From Actinomycetales bacterium (GTDB lineage Bacteria > Actinomycetota > Actinomycetes > Mycobacteriales > Micromonosporaceae), in contig PKFB01000077.1 in NCBI GenBank assembly GCA_002919305.1, positions 1 through 64,000 of the forward strand: 64,000 bases of DNA, in the 5' to 3' direction. A model generated the notes under the pieces. It had not been told where the DNA came from, searched no databases, and saw only the letters and a list, made by a program, of their open reading frames with translations. A program made the translations under genes and the position numbers. Below are positions 16,028 to 23,786 of this stretch, in pieces (within the stretch, counting starts at the first letter, position 1; every line of letters starts with the position of its first letter).

Positions 16028-16887
16028 GTCGTGAGAACGCACTCGTCTCAGCCGACTGGGCTGAGAAGAACCTCGGACAGCAGGGCATCGTCTTCGTCGA
16101 GGTGGACGAGGACACCACCGCATACGACAACGGCCACATCCCCGGCGCGGTGAAGATCGACTGGAAGAAGGAGCTGCAGGACCCGGTCCGCCGCGACTTC
16201 ATCAACCGCGCTCAGTTCGAGGAGCTGCTGTCGTCGAAGGGCATCAGCAACGACGACACCGTCATCCTCTACGGCGGGAACAACAACTGGTTCGCTGCGT
16301 ACGCCTACTGGTACTTCAAGCTGTACGGCCACGAGAACGTCAAGCTGCTCGACGGTGGCCGCAAGAAGTGGGAGCTGGACGCCCGTCCCCTGGTGACCGA
16401 GGTGCCCGAGCGGCCTCGCACCAACTACACCGCCAAGCCGCAGAACAAGGCGATCCGCGCCTTCCGCGACGAGGTGGTCGCCGCGATCGGCACCAAGAAC
16501 CTGGTCGACGTGCGTTCCCCCGATGAGTACAGCGGTCGGCTGCTGGCCCCCGCGCACCTGCCGCAGGAGCAGTCCCAGCGCGCCGGTCACATCCCCACCG
16601 CGGTGAACGTGCCGTGGAGCAAGGCCGCGAACGAGGACGGCACCTTCCGCTCCGACGAGGAGCTGCGGCAGATCTACGCCGAGGCGGGCGTGGACTTCAG
16701 CCGTCCCACCATCGCCTACTGCCGGATTGGTGAGCGCTCCAGCCACACCTGGTTCGTGCTGCACGAGCTGCTCGACCAGGCCGATGTGAAGAACTACGAC
16801 GGCTCGTGGACCGAGTACGGCTCCCTTGTCGGCGTACCGATCGCGCTCGGCGACCAGCCGGGCGAGGCCCCGAAGGAGGATGAGTGA
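16024..16887 (+). CDS. Rhodanese-type sulfurtransferase (SseA/CysA family)
   Basis: 287 residues with two rhodanese domains: the inactive N-terminal half (HIPGAVKIDWKKELQDPVRRDF) and the catalytic half with the active-site loop CRIGERSSH, catalytic Cys about residue 233. The enzyme transfers sulfane sulfur from thiosulfate or similar donors to thiophilic acceptors. The CRIGERS loop is the actinobacterial CysA/SseA form. It overlaps DUF4395 upstream and DUF1416 downstream by four bases each, making a tight three-gene operon under the presumed cysteine leader. Confidence 0.95.
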   Translation: MSRENALVSADWAEKNLGQQGIVFVEVDEDTTAYDNGHIPGAVKIDWKKELQDPVRRDFINRAQFEELLSSKGISNDDTVILYGGNNNWFAAYAYWYFKLYGHENVKLLDGGRKKWELDARPLVTEVPERPRTNYTAKPQNKAIRAFRDEVVAAIGTKNLVDVRSPDEYSGRLLAPAHLPQEQSQRAGHIPTAVNVPWSKAANEDGTFRSDEELRQIYAEAGVDFSRPTIAYCRIGERSSHTWFVLHELLDQADVKNYDGSWTEYGSLVGVPIALGDQPGEAPKEDE

Positions 16888-17189
16888 GTAGCTGCGGTGC
16901 CCCGGCGCAGACCGCGACTTTGCCGGCGTCAGTAGACCTGTCGGTCGAGACGGTGATCACGGGCACGGTGACCGCCGCGGGTCAGCCCGTTTCTGGCGCG
17001 TACGTGCGTCTGCTGGACGCCACCGGTGAGTTCACCGCCGAGGTGGTCACCTCCGAGGAGGGCGTGTTCCGGTTCTTCGCCGCCCCTGGGAAGTGGACGG
17101 TGCGTGCACTGTCCCGGATCGGGGACGGCCAGACCGAGGTCTCGGCTGAGCGTGGCCTCAACGAGGTCACGATCGCCATCGCCGCCTGA
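16884..17189 (+). CDS. DUF1416 (SseC-like) protein
   Basis: 101 residues, starting MSSCGAPAQ, with a beta-sandwich (carboxypeptidase-regulatory-like) body: ITGTVTAAGQPVSGAYVRLLDATGEFT, then FRFFAAPGKWTVRALS. DUF1416 regularly follows the cysA/sseA sulfurtransferase gene in actinobacteria and is called SseC in mycobacteria. The start GTG overlaps the upstream stop as GTGA. The Cys at position 4 is conserved in the family and could accept sulfur; this is inference. Confidence 0.92.
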   Translation: MSSCGAPAQTATLPASVDLSVETVITGTVTAAGQPVSGAYVRLLDATGEFTAEVVTSEEGVFRFFAAPGKWTVRALSRIGDGQTEVSAERGLNEVTIAIAA

Positions 17190-17285
17190 TCCTGGTTCCC
17201 TCACTGAGGGGCCCGACGCCTCGTCGTTTCCCAGCGGCAGTGCGATGAGGCGCGGTCCACAGGAGTACGAGGAGTAGGAGCGGAA

Positions 17286-17354
17286 CGTTCGTGGGCCGAG
17301 GCGCCGGGTGGAGAACCCGGACAGACCTCGGCCCACGAACGCGTTCGTGGGCCG
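17286..17354 (+). terminator. Three-armed long inverted repeat after the sulfur operon
   Basis: A 16-base arm (17286-17301, beginning CGTTCGTGGGCC) has its perfect complement at 17326-17341; the loop holds its own hairpin, CCGGGT (17304-17309) with ACCCGG (17315-17320). Immediately after, at 17342-17353, the first 12 bases of the arm recur, so the middle arm can pair with either neighbour and 17330-17353 is a perfect 24-base palindrome. The first hairpin would be a strong terminator, about 100 bases after the DUF1416 stop. The third arm could compete with it. The rest of the 375-base gap (17190-17564) shows nothing else. Confidence 0.7.
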
Positions 17355-17564
17355 CTCGCTTCCAAGGCGGCTGCCGACACCGCGATATCAGGGACGGATC
17401 GGGGACGCCGTTGCGTGAGCCGACCACAGCCGACCACATAGACCGGTGGTGACGCCGCCTTCAAGGCGACGTCGCGGGACGACTCGGTCCCGTTGCGGCT
17501 CCCGTTGAGATGCCCGTCGGAGACCATGTGAACCAGCGGTGACGCTGCCTGGGACCATGACGGG

Positions 17565-18500
17565 GTGCGGGACGACAGCCGGGCGTACCACAGTGAGCAA
17601 GAACGAGGTGACGTCCACCCTCCACAAGGGAACCAGGCAGGGGTGGCCTCTCAGGCGCAGAGTAGCGGGCGGTTACAGCATGATGGCTCGCCCACGCCGC
17701 GGTATCTCAGCCGCAGGTGGCTGACCGGACTGGCGGCCGCGTGGGCCGTGCTGATCCTCGTTCTCGCGATCATCGCGCGGGACGGTGACGTCACCGTCCA
17801 AACTCAACGTAACGCCGCGGAGGTGCGTCCATCTGTGGACCGGGCGGTCGCTGACATCGTCACGGCGGCCGGGCCCGAGGTCGCGCTCACCGTCTCGCCG
17901 TACCGTTTCGATGGCAGCTGCCGGATCAGCCTGGTACGCCGCGGCGTCTTCTACGAACGTCTGCTGCGGCTGTACACCCCACCCGGGGAAGAACAAGCGC
18001 TCCTGGAACGGATCGTTGACCGGCTCCCTGACCGGTACGCGGCGCGGCTACGCACCGGCGAGGAGCAGCTCCATGTGTTCGCGGACGCCGATGAGCTGGT
18101 CACGGTAGGCGGTGACACGTGGCCCGGCAGCGGACGGATCGAGTTCTCCATCCACACCGGCTGCCGCCCGGTTGAGCAGCCGATCGTCACCTTCTACCCC
18201 CGACCGGATCCAGAGGTACGCGCGCGTCTGGACGACCTGCTCGCCGCGGCGGACGGGACCGTGGCGGCCTGGCGTACCGCCGCTGTGCCGTGTCCGGATG
18301 GGCTCCGGTGGGCCCTGGAGGTGACGGCCGAGCAGCGGTTCGACTCCCTGACGGGCTTCGCTGAGAGCCGCCCGGAGGGAGCGACGGTGGTGATATCCGA
18401 GGATGATCTGCTCGTCTACCAGGACGGACCGTACTCGATCACCGTGAGCCTGCGGGAGGGCACGCTCACCGCCACCGCCACCCCGCGCTGCGACGGCTAG
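17565..18500 (+). CDS. Conserved-type membrane-anchored exported protein, function unknown
   Basis: 311 residues from a GTG. A hydrophilic N-terminus of about 50 residues is followed by one membrane helix (about 52-70, WLTGLAAAWAVLILVLAII) and an extracytoplasmic domain of about 240 residues with three Cys that could form disulfides (CRISLVRRG, HTGCRPVE, VPCPDGLRW). Composition is ordinary for an exported beta-rich protein. I do not recognise a family. The early start is uncertain; ATG codons closer to the helix (17683 region) are also in reach in this frame only if the N-terminus is shorter. Confidence 0.7.
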   Translation: MRDDSRAYHSEQERGDVHPPQGNQAGVASQAQSSGRLQHDGSPTPRYLSRRWLTGLAAAWAVLILVLAIIARDGDVTVQTQRNAAEVRPSVDRAVADIVTAAGPEVALTVSPYRFDGSCRISLVRRGVFYERLLRLYTPPGEEQALLERIVDRLPDRYAARLRTGEEQLHVFADADELVTVGGDTWPGSGRIEFSIHTGCRPVEQPIVTFYPRPDPEVRARLDDLLAAADGTVAAWRTAAVPCPDGLRWALEVTAEQRFDSLTGFAESRPEGATVVISEDDLLVYQDGPYSITVSLREGTLTATATPRCDG

Positions 18501-18609
18501 GACGGCTGAGCCGCCACCCAACCCGCATCATTCGGGTGATCTGTTCCATCCGGGACTAGGCTGGCCACCGCGGCGGGGCCGGCGTGGCGGGTTCAATAGA
18601 CTGCCGGGC

Positions 18610-18708
18610 GTGTGGGAAGTCGCAGGTGTAGCGATGCTGGTGGTCGGATACGCCGCCATCGCAGGAGGGTTAGGGTACGTGGTCTTCAAGATGGGAGTTA
18701 AGCGGTGA
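18610..18708 (+). CDS. Small single-helix membrane protein, 32 residues
   Basis: GTG-initiated frame encoding MWEVAGVAMLVVGYAAIA followed by GGLGYVVFKMGVKR: one hydrophobic helix with a basic C-terminal end. Its stop overlaps the GTG of the nitrobindin-like gene (GTGA), a strong sign that it is translated and coupled to it. Too short for family assignment. No obvious ribosome site precedes the GTG. Confidence 0.6.
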   Translation: MWEVAGVAMLVVGYAAIAGGLGYVVFKMGVKR

Positions 18709-19268
18709 CCGCCCCGTTCGCGTTCCCCGAAGGGCCGATCGAACCCTACCCCTATGAGGAGACGCACGACCTGCGTACCGGCCCTGATCTGCATCCGGCG
18801 TTGCTGCCCCTGCTGCCCCTGGTCGGGACGTGGCGCGGCCGCGGTAAGGGCGGTTACTCCACCCTCGACGAGGACTTCGACTTCGCCCAGGAGATCCGGT
18901 TCAGCCACGACGGACGACCGTTCCTGTTCTACGAGTCGCGTGCCTGGCTGATCGACGCCGACGGGCAGAAGCTGCGGCCCGCGGCCCGTGAGGTCGGCTG
19001 GTGGCGCCCGCAGCCAAACAACGAGATCGAGGTGCTCCTGAGCCACCCCACCGGGATCATGGAGCTGTACCTGGGGCGCGTCGACGGCGTGAAGATCGAG
19101 ATGGTCACGGACGCGGTGCTGCGTACCTCCACGGCCAAGGAGGTCGGCGCCGGGCAGCGCCTGTACGGAATCGTCGAAGGACGGCTGCTGTACGCGTACG
19201 AGATGAGCGCTATGGGGCAGCCGCTCCAGGCGCACCTGTCCGCCCGTCTGGAGCGGACCGGAGGGTAA
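18705..19268 (+). CDS. Nitrobindin-like heme-binding beta-barrel protein (DUF1794/FABP-like)
   Basis: 187 residues. GTWRGRGKGGY (about 41-51) is the nitrobindin signature G-T-W-x-G-x-G-x-G, and the chain continues as a ten-strand barrel with HPTGIMELYLG. A C-terminal His would be the proximal heme ligand in nitrobindins; HLSARLERTGG contains a His in the right region. Members bind ferric heme and react with NO or peroxynitrite. Coupled to the 32-residue membrane protein upstream. Start GTG at 18705. Confidence 0.88.
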   Translation: MTAPFAFPEGPIEPYPYEETHDLRTGPDLHPALLPLLPLVGTWRGRGKGGYSTLDEDFDFAQEIRFSHDGRPFLFYESRAWLIDADGQKLRPAAREVGWWRPQPNNEIEVLLSHPTGIMELYLGRVDGVKIEMVTDAVLRTSTAKEVGAGQRLYGIVEGRLLYAYEMSAMGQPLQAHLSARLERTGG

Positions 19269-19310
19269 GCGGAAGCGCCGAGCGGGAACCTCAACCCGTC
19301 GGGCCGACCA

Positions 19311-19349
19311 GGCGGTCCGGGGTGCCCGGAACCGACCAGGTCGACCGCC
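19311..19349. terminator. Terminator between convergent nitrobindin and aminotransferase genes
   Basis: TCCGGG (19316-19321) pairs with CCCGGA (19325-19330) around a three-base loop, and outer bases GGCGGTC (19311-19317) match GACCGCC (19343-19349), giving nested or alternative hairpins. Confidence 0.5.
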
Positions 19350-19379
19350 GAGATCACACGATGAGCCGGGGTAACCGGG

Positions 19380-20219
19380 TCAGAGCGGGTAGCCGAGTAG
19401 GTCCTGGAGTCGTTCCGTGTACGGCGATTCCGGCAGCTTGATGTCGTCCAGCTGTCGGACCTCCACCACGCCACGAACCGACGAGGTGAGCCACACGCCC
19501 CGCGCTGATTCCAGCTCGTGAGGCCGCACCATCCGCTCCGCGGTGTGCCAACCCAGCACCTCAGCCCGGCTGAACAGGTACCGTGCGGTGGTGCCGGGCA
19601 GGATCCCGGTGGTGGTTGGCACCGTGTACAGCGTCGCGCCCTCCAACCACACCAGGGTGGAGGTTGGGGCCTCCAGGGCGTACCCTTCGGCGGACACCCA
19701 CAGCACGTCATCCAAGCCGTGCGCGGTCGCCCAGCGTTGGCAGGCCATGTTCACCGCGTACGACAAGGACTTCACCCCGCCCAGCAGCCATGGCGCCGCA
19801 GCCCGCGCCGCCGCCGGAAACCCGAGACTGAGGGTGCCTATCCGCACCCCCTCCCGGCGGACCCGACGCGTGGAATCAGACACCGGGGTGACCATGGCAT
19901 ATACGGTGGGTGACCCTCCGCCTTCTGGGCCACGGGTGCAAACCAGGCGCAGGACGGCCTCCGACGGGTCATCCCAGGCGGCGCAGGCCTCAGCGGCCAG
20001 CTCTCGCAGCTGAGACACCGGCGGTAGCTCCAGATCCAGACGGGTCGCCGATCCCACCATGCGTTCGAGGTGCTCGTCGAGCAACCAGGGGTTTCCCTGG
20101 CGAACGTGCATGGTCTCGAAGACCCCGTCTCCTCTCAACACCCCCAGATCGTCGGCACGCAAGATCGGCGTGTCGACAGGGACGACGCCCTGACCGAGTA
20201 GTGCGACAACGCGCTTCAT
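19380..20219 (-). CDS. Class IV aminotransferase, probable aminodeoxychorismate lyase
   Basis: 279-residue PLP enzyme of the branched-chain/D-alanine aminotransferase/PabC fold. Visible are RGDGVFETMHV near the start, the PLP-lysine region GGVKSLSYAVNMAC, and the phosphate loop TTTGILPGTTARYL. The likely reaction is cleavage of aminodeoxychorismate to 4-aminobenzoate and pyruvate for folate synthesis, but D-amino acid transaminase cannot be excluded from sequence reading. I start at ATG 20219, the family's N-terminus; a frame extending to 20429 would add 70 residues that look random. Adjacent ygfZ (folate-binding) fits a one-carbon context. Confidence 0.85.
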   Translation of the reverse strand: MKRVVALLGQGVVPVDTPILRADDLGVLRGDGVFETMHVRQGNPWLLDEHLERMVGSATRLDLELPPVSQLRELAAEACAAWDDPSEAVLRLVCTRGPEGGGSPTVYAMVTPVSDSTRRVRREGVRIGTLSLGFPAAARAAAPWLLGGVKSLSYAVNMACQRWATAHGLDDVLWVSAEGYALEAPTSTLVWLEGATLYTVPTTTGILPGTTARYLFSRAEVLGWHTAERMVRPHELESARGVWLTSSVRGVVEVRQLDDIKLPESPYTERLQDLLGYPL

Positions 20220-20290
20220 CCTCGGCAGCGTAGTAGCTCTGAGTAAAGAGCGGGGGAGCGTCGTCGGTATCCCGTTTCGTGGGACATGCC

Positions 20291-20296
20291 TATGAT
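20291..20296 (+). promoter_or_regulatory. -10 element giving a leaderless fur transcript
   Basis: TATGAT ends seven bases before the GTG at 20303, so transcription would begin at or beside the start codon. No ribosome site is present, consistent with a leaderless mRNA. No good -35 was found. Confidence 0.5.
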
Positions 20297-20302
20297 CGAA
20301 CG

Positions 20303-20728
20303 GTGTCAGGATCGCTGTTGACCGACGCGCTGCGGGCCCGCGGTCTGCGGGTGACCGCTCAACGACAGATGGTGCTCGACGCGGTCCGCAGGCTCGGACA
20401 CGCGACCCCTGAGCAGATCCACGCGGCAATACGCCAAACCGCCGTCGGCGTCAACATCACCACGGTCTACCGCACCCTGGAATTGCTGGAAGAGCTGGGA
20501 CTGGTCACTCACACCCACTTGTCCCACGGGGCGCCGACGTACCATCCCGCCGGGGAGCGCACCCACGTTCACCTGGTGTGCCACACCTGCGGGTCGGTGG
20601 ATGAGGCGCCGCGTGACCTGCTGGAGCCGCTGGCGGAGCAGCTGCGACGCGAACGGGGATTCGAGTTGGATATCGGACACGCCGCGTTGTTCGGACGGTG
20701 CAGGCACTGCGGCGAGGAGGAGGAGTGA
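20303..20728 (+). CDS. Fur-family metalloregulator
   Basis: 141 residues. N-terminal winged helix (RGLRVTAQRQMVLDAVRRLGHATPEQIH, then NITTVYRTLELLEELGLV) and C-terminal metal domain with THVHLVCHTCGSVDEA and CRHCGEEEE, whose Cys pairs hold the structural zinc. Paralogue assignment is not secure. Its place next to ygfZ and the nitrobindin/DUF1416 block matches that of the nickel regulator Nur in Streptomyces coelicolor as I recall it, so Nur is the first guess, Zur the second. A GTG at 20303 next to a -10 motif is preferred to the earlier frame from 20279. Overlaps ygfZ by four bases. Confidence 0.88.
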   Translation: MSGSLLTDALRARGLRVTAQRQMVLDAVRRLGHATPEQIHAAIRQTAVGVNITTVYRTLELLEELGLVTHTHLSHGAPTYHPAGERTHVHLVCHTCGSVDEAPRDLLEPLAEQLRRERGFELDIGHAALFGRCRHCGEEEE

Positions 20729-21780
20729 CCGGCATCTGGCAGGACGAGGGGGTAGCGGCCCACCACGGTGACCCGTTCCGGGAACAGCGGGTGCTGGCCG
20801 AGGCGGTAGGGGTGGTCGACCGGAGTAACCGCGGCGTCCTCACCGTCTCTGGGCCGGACCGACTGGGGTGGTTGCACAACCTGACCACCCAGTACCTGTC
20901 AGACCTGGCCCCACTCACCGGCACCGAGCTGCTGGTGCTGTCCCCGCACGGCCATATCGAGCACCACGCCGTGGTGGTCGACGACGGGGAGACCAGCTGG
21001 CTCGATGTGGAGCCGGGCACCGCTCCAGCGTTGCTGGAGTTTCTGGAGCGGATGCGGTTCCTTACCCGGGTGGAGTGCCGCGACGTCTCTACGGAGTACG
21101 CGGTGCTCTCCCTGGTCGGCCCGTCCACCCCGCGCGCCCTGGCCGCGCTGGGACTGACCGACCCGCTGGCCGAACCCGACATCCTGCCCGTGCCCGGACC
21201 GAAGTTCCCCTCCGGTTCGATACCGCCCCGCCCCACCGCGCTGTACGCGGCGGCCCGACTGCCCGACGGTGGCCTGGCCCGCCGCATGCCCTACGGCGCC
21301 GACCTGCTGATCCCACGGTCAGCGGTGGCCGGCACACTCGCCACCCTGGCGGCGGCCGACGTCCCCGCCTGCGGAACCTGGGCTTTTGAAGCATTGCGGG
21401 TGGCCGCCCGACGCCCCCGGCTGGGGTACGAGACCGACCACCGCACCATCCCGCATGAGGTGAACTGGCTGGCGACGACGGTGCAGCTGGAGAAAGGCTG
21501 CTACCGCGGGCAGGAGACCGTGGCCCGGGTCCACAACCTCGGCCGGCCACCCCGCCGGCTGGTGCTGCTGCACCTGGACCAGACCCCCGTCGAGCTGCCA
21601 GCGGCCGGGACTCCTGTGGAGCTCAACGGCCGACAGGTGGGGTTCGTGGGAACCGTGGTCCGGCACTACGAGCTCGGCGGGATCGCCCTGGCCGTCATCA
21701 AGCGGACCACCCCGGATGACGCTGTGTTGAGCGTCGCCGGCATGAACGCCACCATCGACACCGACGACCCCGCCTCCTGA
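20725..21780 (+). CDS. ygfZ: YgfZ/GcvT-like folate-binding Fe-S assembly protein
   Basis: 351 residues with the T-protein fold. The KGCYRGQE motif (about residue 250-257), carrying the conserved Cys, is diagnostic for YgfZ/IBA57 proteins, which use tetrahydrofolate to support repair or assembly of certain Fe-S enzymes. The start GTG at 20725 overlaps the fur stop (GTGA) and follows GGAGGAGGA, so it is coupled to the regulator. An ATG-free extension upstream into the fur C-terminus was rejected. Confidence 0.93.
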   Translation: MTGIWQDEGVAAHHGDPFREQRVLAEAVGVVDRSNRGVLTVSGPDRLGWLHNLTTQYLSDLAPLTGTELLVLSPHGHIEHHAVVVDDGETSWLDVEPGTAPALLEFLERMRFLTRVECRDVSTEYAVLSLVGPSTPRALAALGLTDPLAEPDILPVPGPKFPSGSIPPRPTALYAAARLPDGGLARRMPYGADLLIPRSAVAGTLATLAAADVPACGTWAFEALRVAARRPRLGYETDHRTIPHEVNWLATTVQLEKGCYRGQETVARVHNLGRPPRRLVLLHLDQTPVELPAAGTPVELNGRQVGFVGTVVRHYELGGIALAVIKRTTPDDAVLSVAGMNATIDTDDPAS

Positions 21781-21813
21781 CCACGGCCTGACCAGGTCAC
21801 GTCCAGGGGCAGG

Positions 21814-22785
21814 TCACGCCCAGGGGAGACGCACCTCGCCGACCGGTCGCCCGCCGCCGTACACCACTTCCTGGCCCAGCTCCGCGGGGACATCCACCCC
21901 GAGCCGCCGCAGCGCCGCCACGGTGACCGGCAGGCGGACCCGGGCGGCGCCGTCGTCGCACTTGAACACCAACGCCCCCACCCCTGGCAGGGCCACCGCT
22001 TGCACACCCTCGGCTCCGACCTTGGCCAGCAGACCAGGCACCGCCCGCATCAGCCGGGTGTCGGTGGCCTCGGTCCCGGCGACCAGCTCCGGGTAGGCCC
22101 GCATCGCGTCAGCCACCGTGCGCTCGGGCGTACCCTTCGGTGCCGAGACCAAGCCCAGGAACGCAGAGGCGAGGGTACGCGGGGTCAACGCGAACAGCGC
22201 CGCGCCGCAGCCGTCCACACCGACCGCCGCCACCGACTGCCCGGTCCACTCCTCGATTCCGATGCGGAGGGCCTTCTGCAACGGGTGGTCCGGCGCGACA
22301 TAGTCCTGGATGGGCCAGCCGGCGGCCTGACAGGTCCGCAGCATCGCGGCGTGTTTGCCGGAGCAGTTCATGAAGATCCGACGCCGGCGTCCAGCCGCGA
22401 GCATCGCCGCCTCGTTGAGCGGAAACGCCTCCGGGCACACCAAGTCCGACTCGTCCAGGCCACCGGCCGCCAGCATCGCCGCCACCCGCGCCACGTGGAA
22501 CGGTTCCCCGTGATGGCTGCCGGCGCCGATCGCCAGATCCGCGGGGTCGGACAGCGACAGGCCTGCCCGCAGCATCCCCGCCAGCTGCAGGGGTTTGTTC
22601 GCCGAGCGCGGGAAGAACGGGGAGTCGACATCCCCGATGGTGAGCACCGGATTCCCCGCGTCATCGATGACGATTAACGATCCTCGGTGGATGCTCTCGA
22701 CGAAGCCGGAGCGGACCACCTCAGCCACCGGCTCACCACCCCGATACCCGGCCACTGGCCCCCTCCCCGTCGTTGGCTGCGTCAT
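21814..22785 (-). CDS. Asparaginase, Rhizobium-type (AsnA II family)
   Basis: 323 residues, hydrolysing asparagine to aspartate and ammonia. It matches the serine-beta-lactamase-like asparaginase family of Rhizobium etli rather than E. coli AnsA/B: FPRSANKPLQL (Ser/Lys pair near residue 61), SHHGEPFHV, NCSGKHAAML and GVDGCGAALFAL. The two Cys in the latter motifs correspond to the zinc-site residues of the R. etli enzyme. The start overlaps the stop of the upstream BKACE gene, so both come from one message. Cytoplasmic: no signal peptide. Confidence 0.9.
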   Translation of the reverse strand: MTQPTTGRGPVAGYRGGEPVAEVVRSGFVESIHRGSLIVIDDAGNPVLTIGDVDSPFFPRSANKPLQLAGMLRAGLSLSDPADLAIGAGSHHGEPFHVARVAAMLAAGGLDESDLVCPEAFPLNEAAMLAAGRRRRIFMNCSGKHAAMLRTCQAAGWPIQDYVAPDHPLQKALRIGIEEWTGQSVAAVGVDGCGAALFALTPRTLASAFLGLVSAPKGTPERTVADAMRAYPELVAGTEATDTRLMRAVPGLLAKVGAEGVQAVALPGVGALVFKCDDGAARVRLPVTVAALRRLGVDVPAELGQEVVYGGGRPVGEVRLPWA

Positions 22786-23618
22786 CGGCTAATGCCCAGC
22801 AGGGTACGCGCGGCGGCGGTGTTCAACGGGGGACGCTGCGCGAGCCGCGCAAACCCGGCCGCCCGCGCCACCAGCTGCATGTTGCTCTCCACCGGCTGCC
22901 CTTTGGCGTAGGTGAGGGTGTCCTCCATCCCCACCCGCAGGTGCCCACCGGCCGCCAGTGAGGCGAGCATCACCGGCAGTGTGGTCCGTCCGATCCCGGT
23001 CGCGGAGAACGTGGTGCCCTCCGGCAGGAGCCGCTCCACCTGCTGCTTGGCGGCGACCAAGGTTTCGACCGTGCCGGGCATGCCGCCGGGAACGCCCATG
23101 ACGAAGTCGACGTGGATGTGCCCACCGTGCGGCAGGCCGTGCCGCTCCAGCAGCCGGGCTAGCGCCCAGACATGCCCGATGTCGAAGATCTCATACTCGG
23201 GCACCACGCCGTACTCGCGCATCCGCTCATGCAGCGCGACGATGAACTCCCAACGGTTGAGGAAAACGTCCTCGCCGAAGTTGACGGTCCCCATCGTGCA
23301 GGAAGCCATGTCTGGCCTGGCCTCCAACACACGGAGCCGGTCGGATTCGGGGTCACTGACCGCGCCCCCGGTAGAGAGCTGCACGATCAGGTCGGTCTCG
23401 GAGCGCAGCGCCGCGACGGTGTCCCGCAGACGCCCCAGATCCAGAGTGGGGCGGGCCTCATCGTCACGGATGTGCACATGGATCACGCTCGCGCCGAGCG
23501 CCTCGCACTCCTTGGCCGTAGCGACCAGCTCCTCCAGGGTGACTGGAAGGGCCGGCACGTCGGATTTGCTGGATTCCGCGCCGGTAGGCGCGACGGTGAT
23601 CAGGGTCCCTGTCGCCAT
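22782..23618 (-). CDS. BKACE family enzyme (3-keto-5-aminohexanoate cleavage-like)
   Basis: 278 residues, zinc-dependent TIM barrel of the DUF849/BKACE family, which cleaves a beta-keto acid with acetyl-CoA to acetoacetate and a new acyl-CoA. Seen are TLITVAPTGAE at the start, the metal motif VIHVHIRDD, STGG, and HIHVDFVMGVPGG. The specific substrate is not readable. ATG 23618 has AGGA nine bases ahead; an extension to 23681 adds residues unlike the family. Its coupling to asparaginase suggests an amino-acid degradation role, by inference. Confidence 0.9.
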   Translation of the reverse strand: MATGTLITVAPTGAESSKSDVPALPVTLEELVATAKECEALGASVIHVHIRDDEARPTLDLGRLRDTVAALRSETDLIVQLSTGGAVSDPESDRLRVLEARPDMASCTMGTVNFGEDVFLNRWEFIVALHERMREYGVVPEYEIFDIGHVWALARLLERHGLPHGGHIHVDFVMGVPGGMPGTVETLVAAKQQVERLLPEGTTFSATGIGRTTLPVMLASLAAGGHLRVGMEDTLTYAKGQPVESNMQLVARAAGFARLAQRPPLNTAAARTLLGISR

Positions 23619-23727
23619 GTCCGCGATCCTGCCACGGTTTCCCGCCATGAGCGCCCCTCGGTTCGTCGTCATGGCAGGCACGCCCAGACGGATCAGAGTC
23701 CCAGGGTCCGGGGGGTTCCCTAGGGGT

Positions 23728-23752
23728 GATTGCTGATTGCTAGCGATTTGCT
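23728..23752. repeat. Short direct repeats upstream of the XRE regulator
   Basis: GATTGCT occurs twice in tandem (23728-23734, 23735-23741) and again as GATTTGCT (23745-23752), 35-60 bases before the XRE start. This may be a binding site for the regulator itself. No ribosome site is visible before its ATG. Confidence 0.35.
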
Positions 23753-23786
23753 TGCAGCTGTTAGCACCGCTGGCTACCGTTGACTC

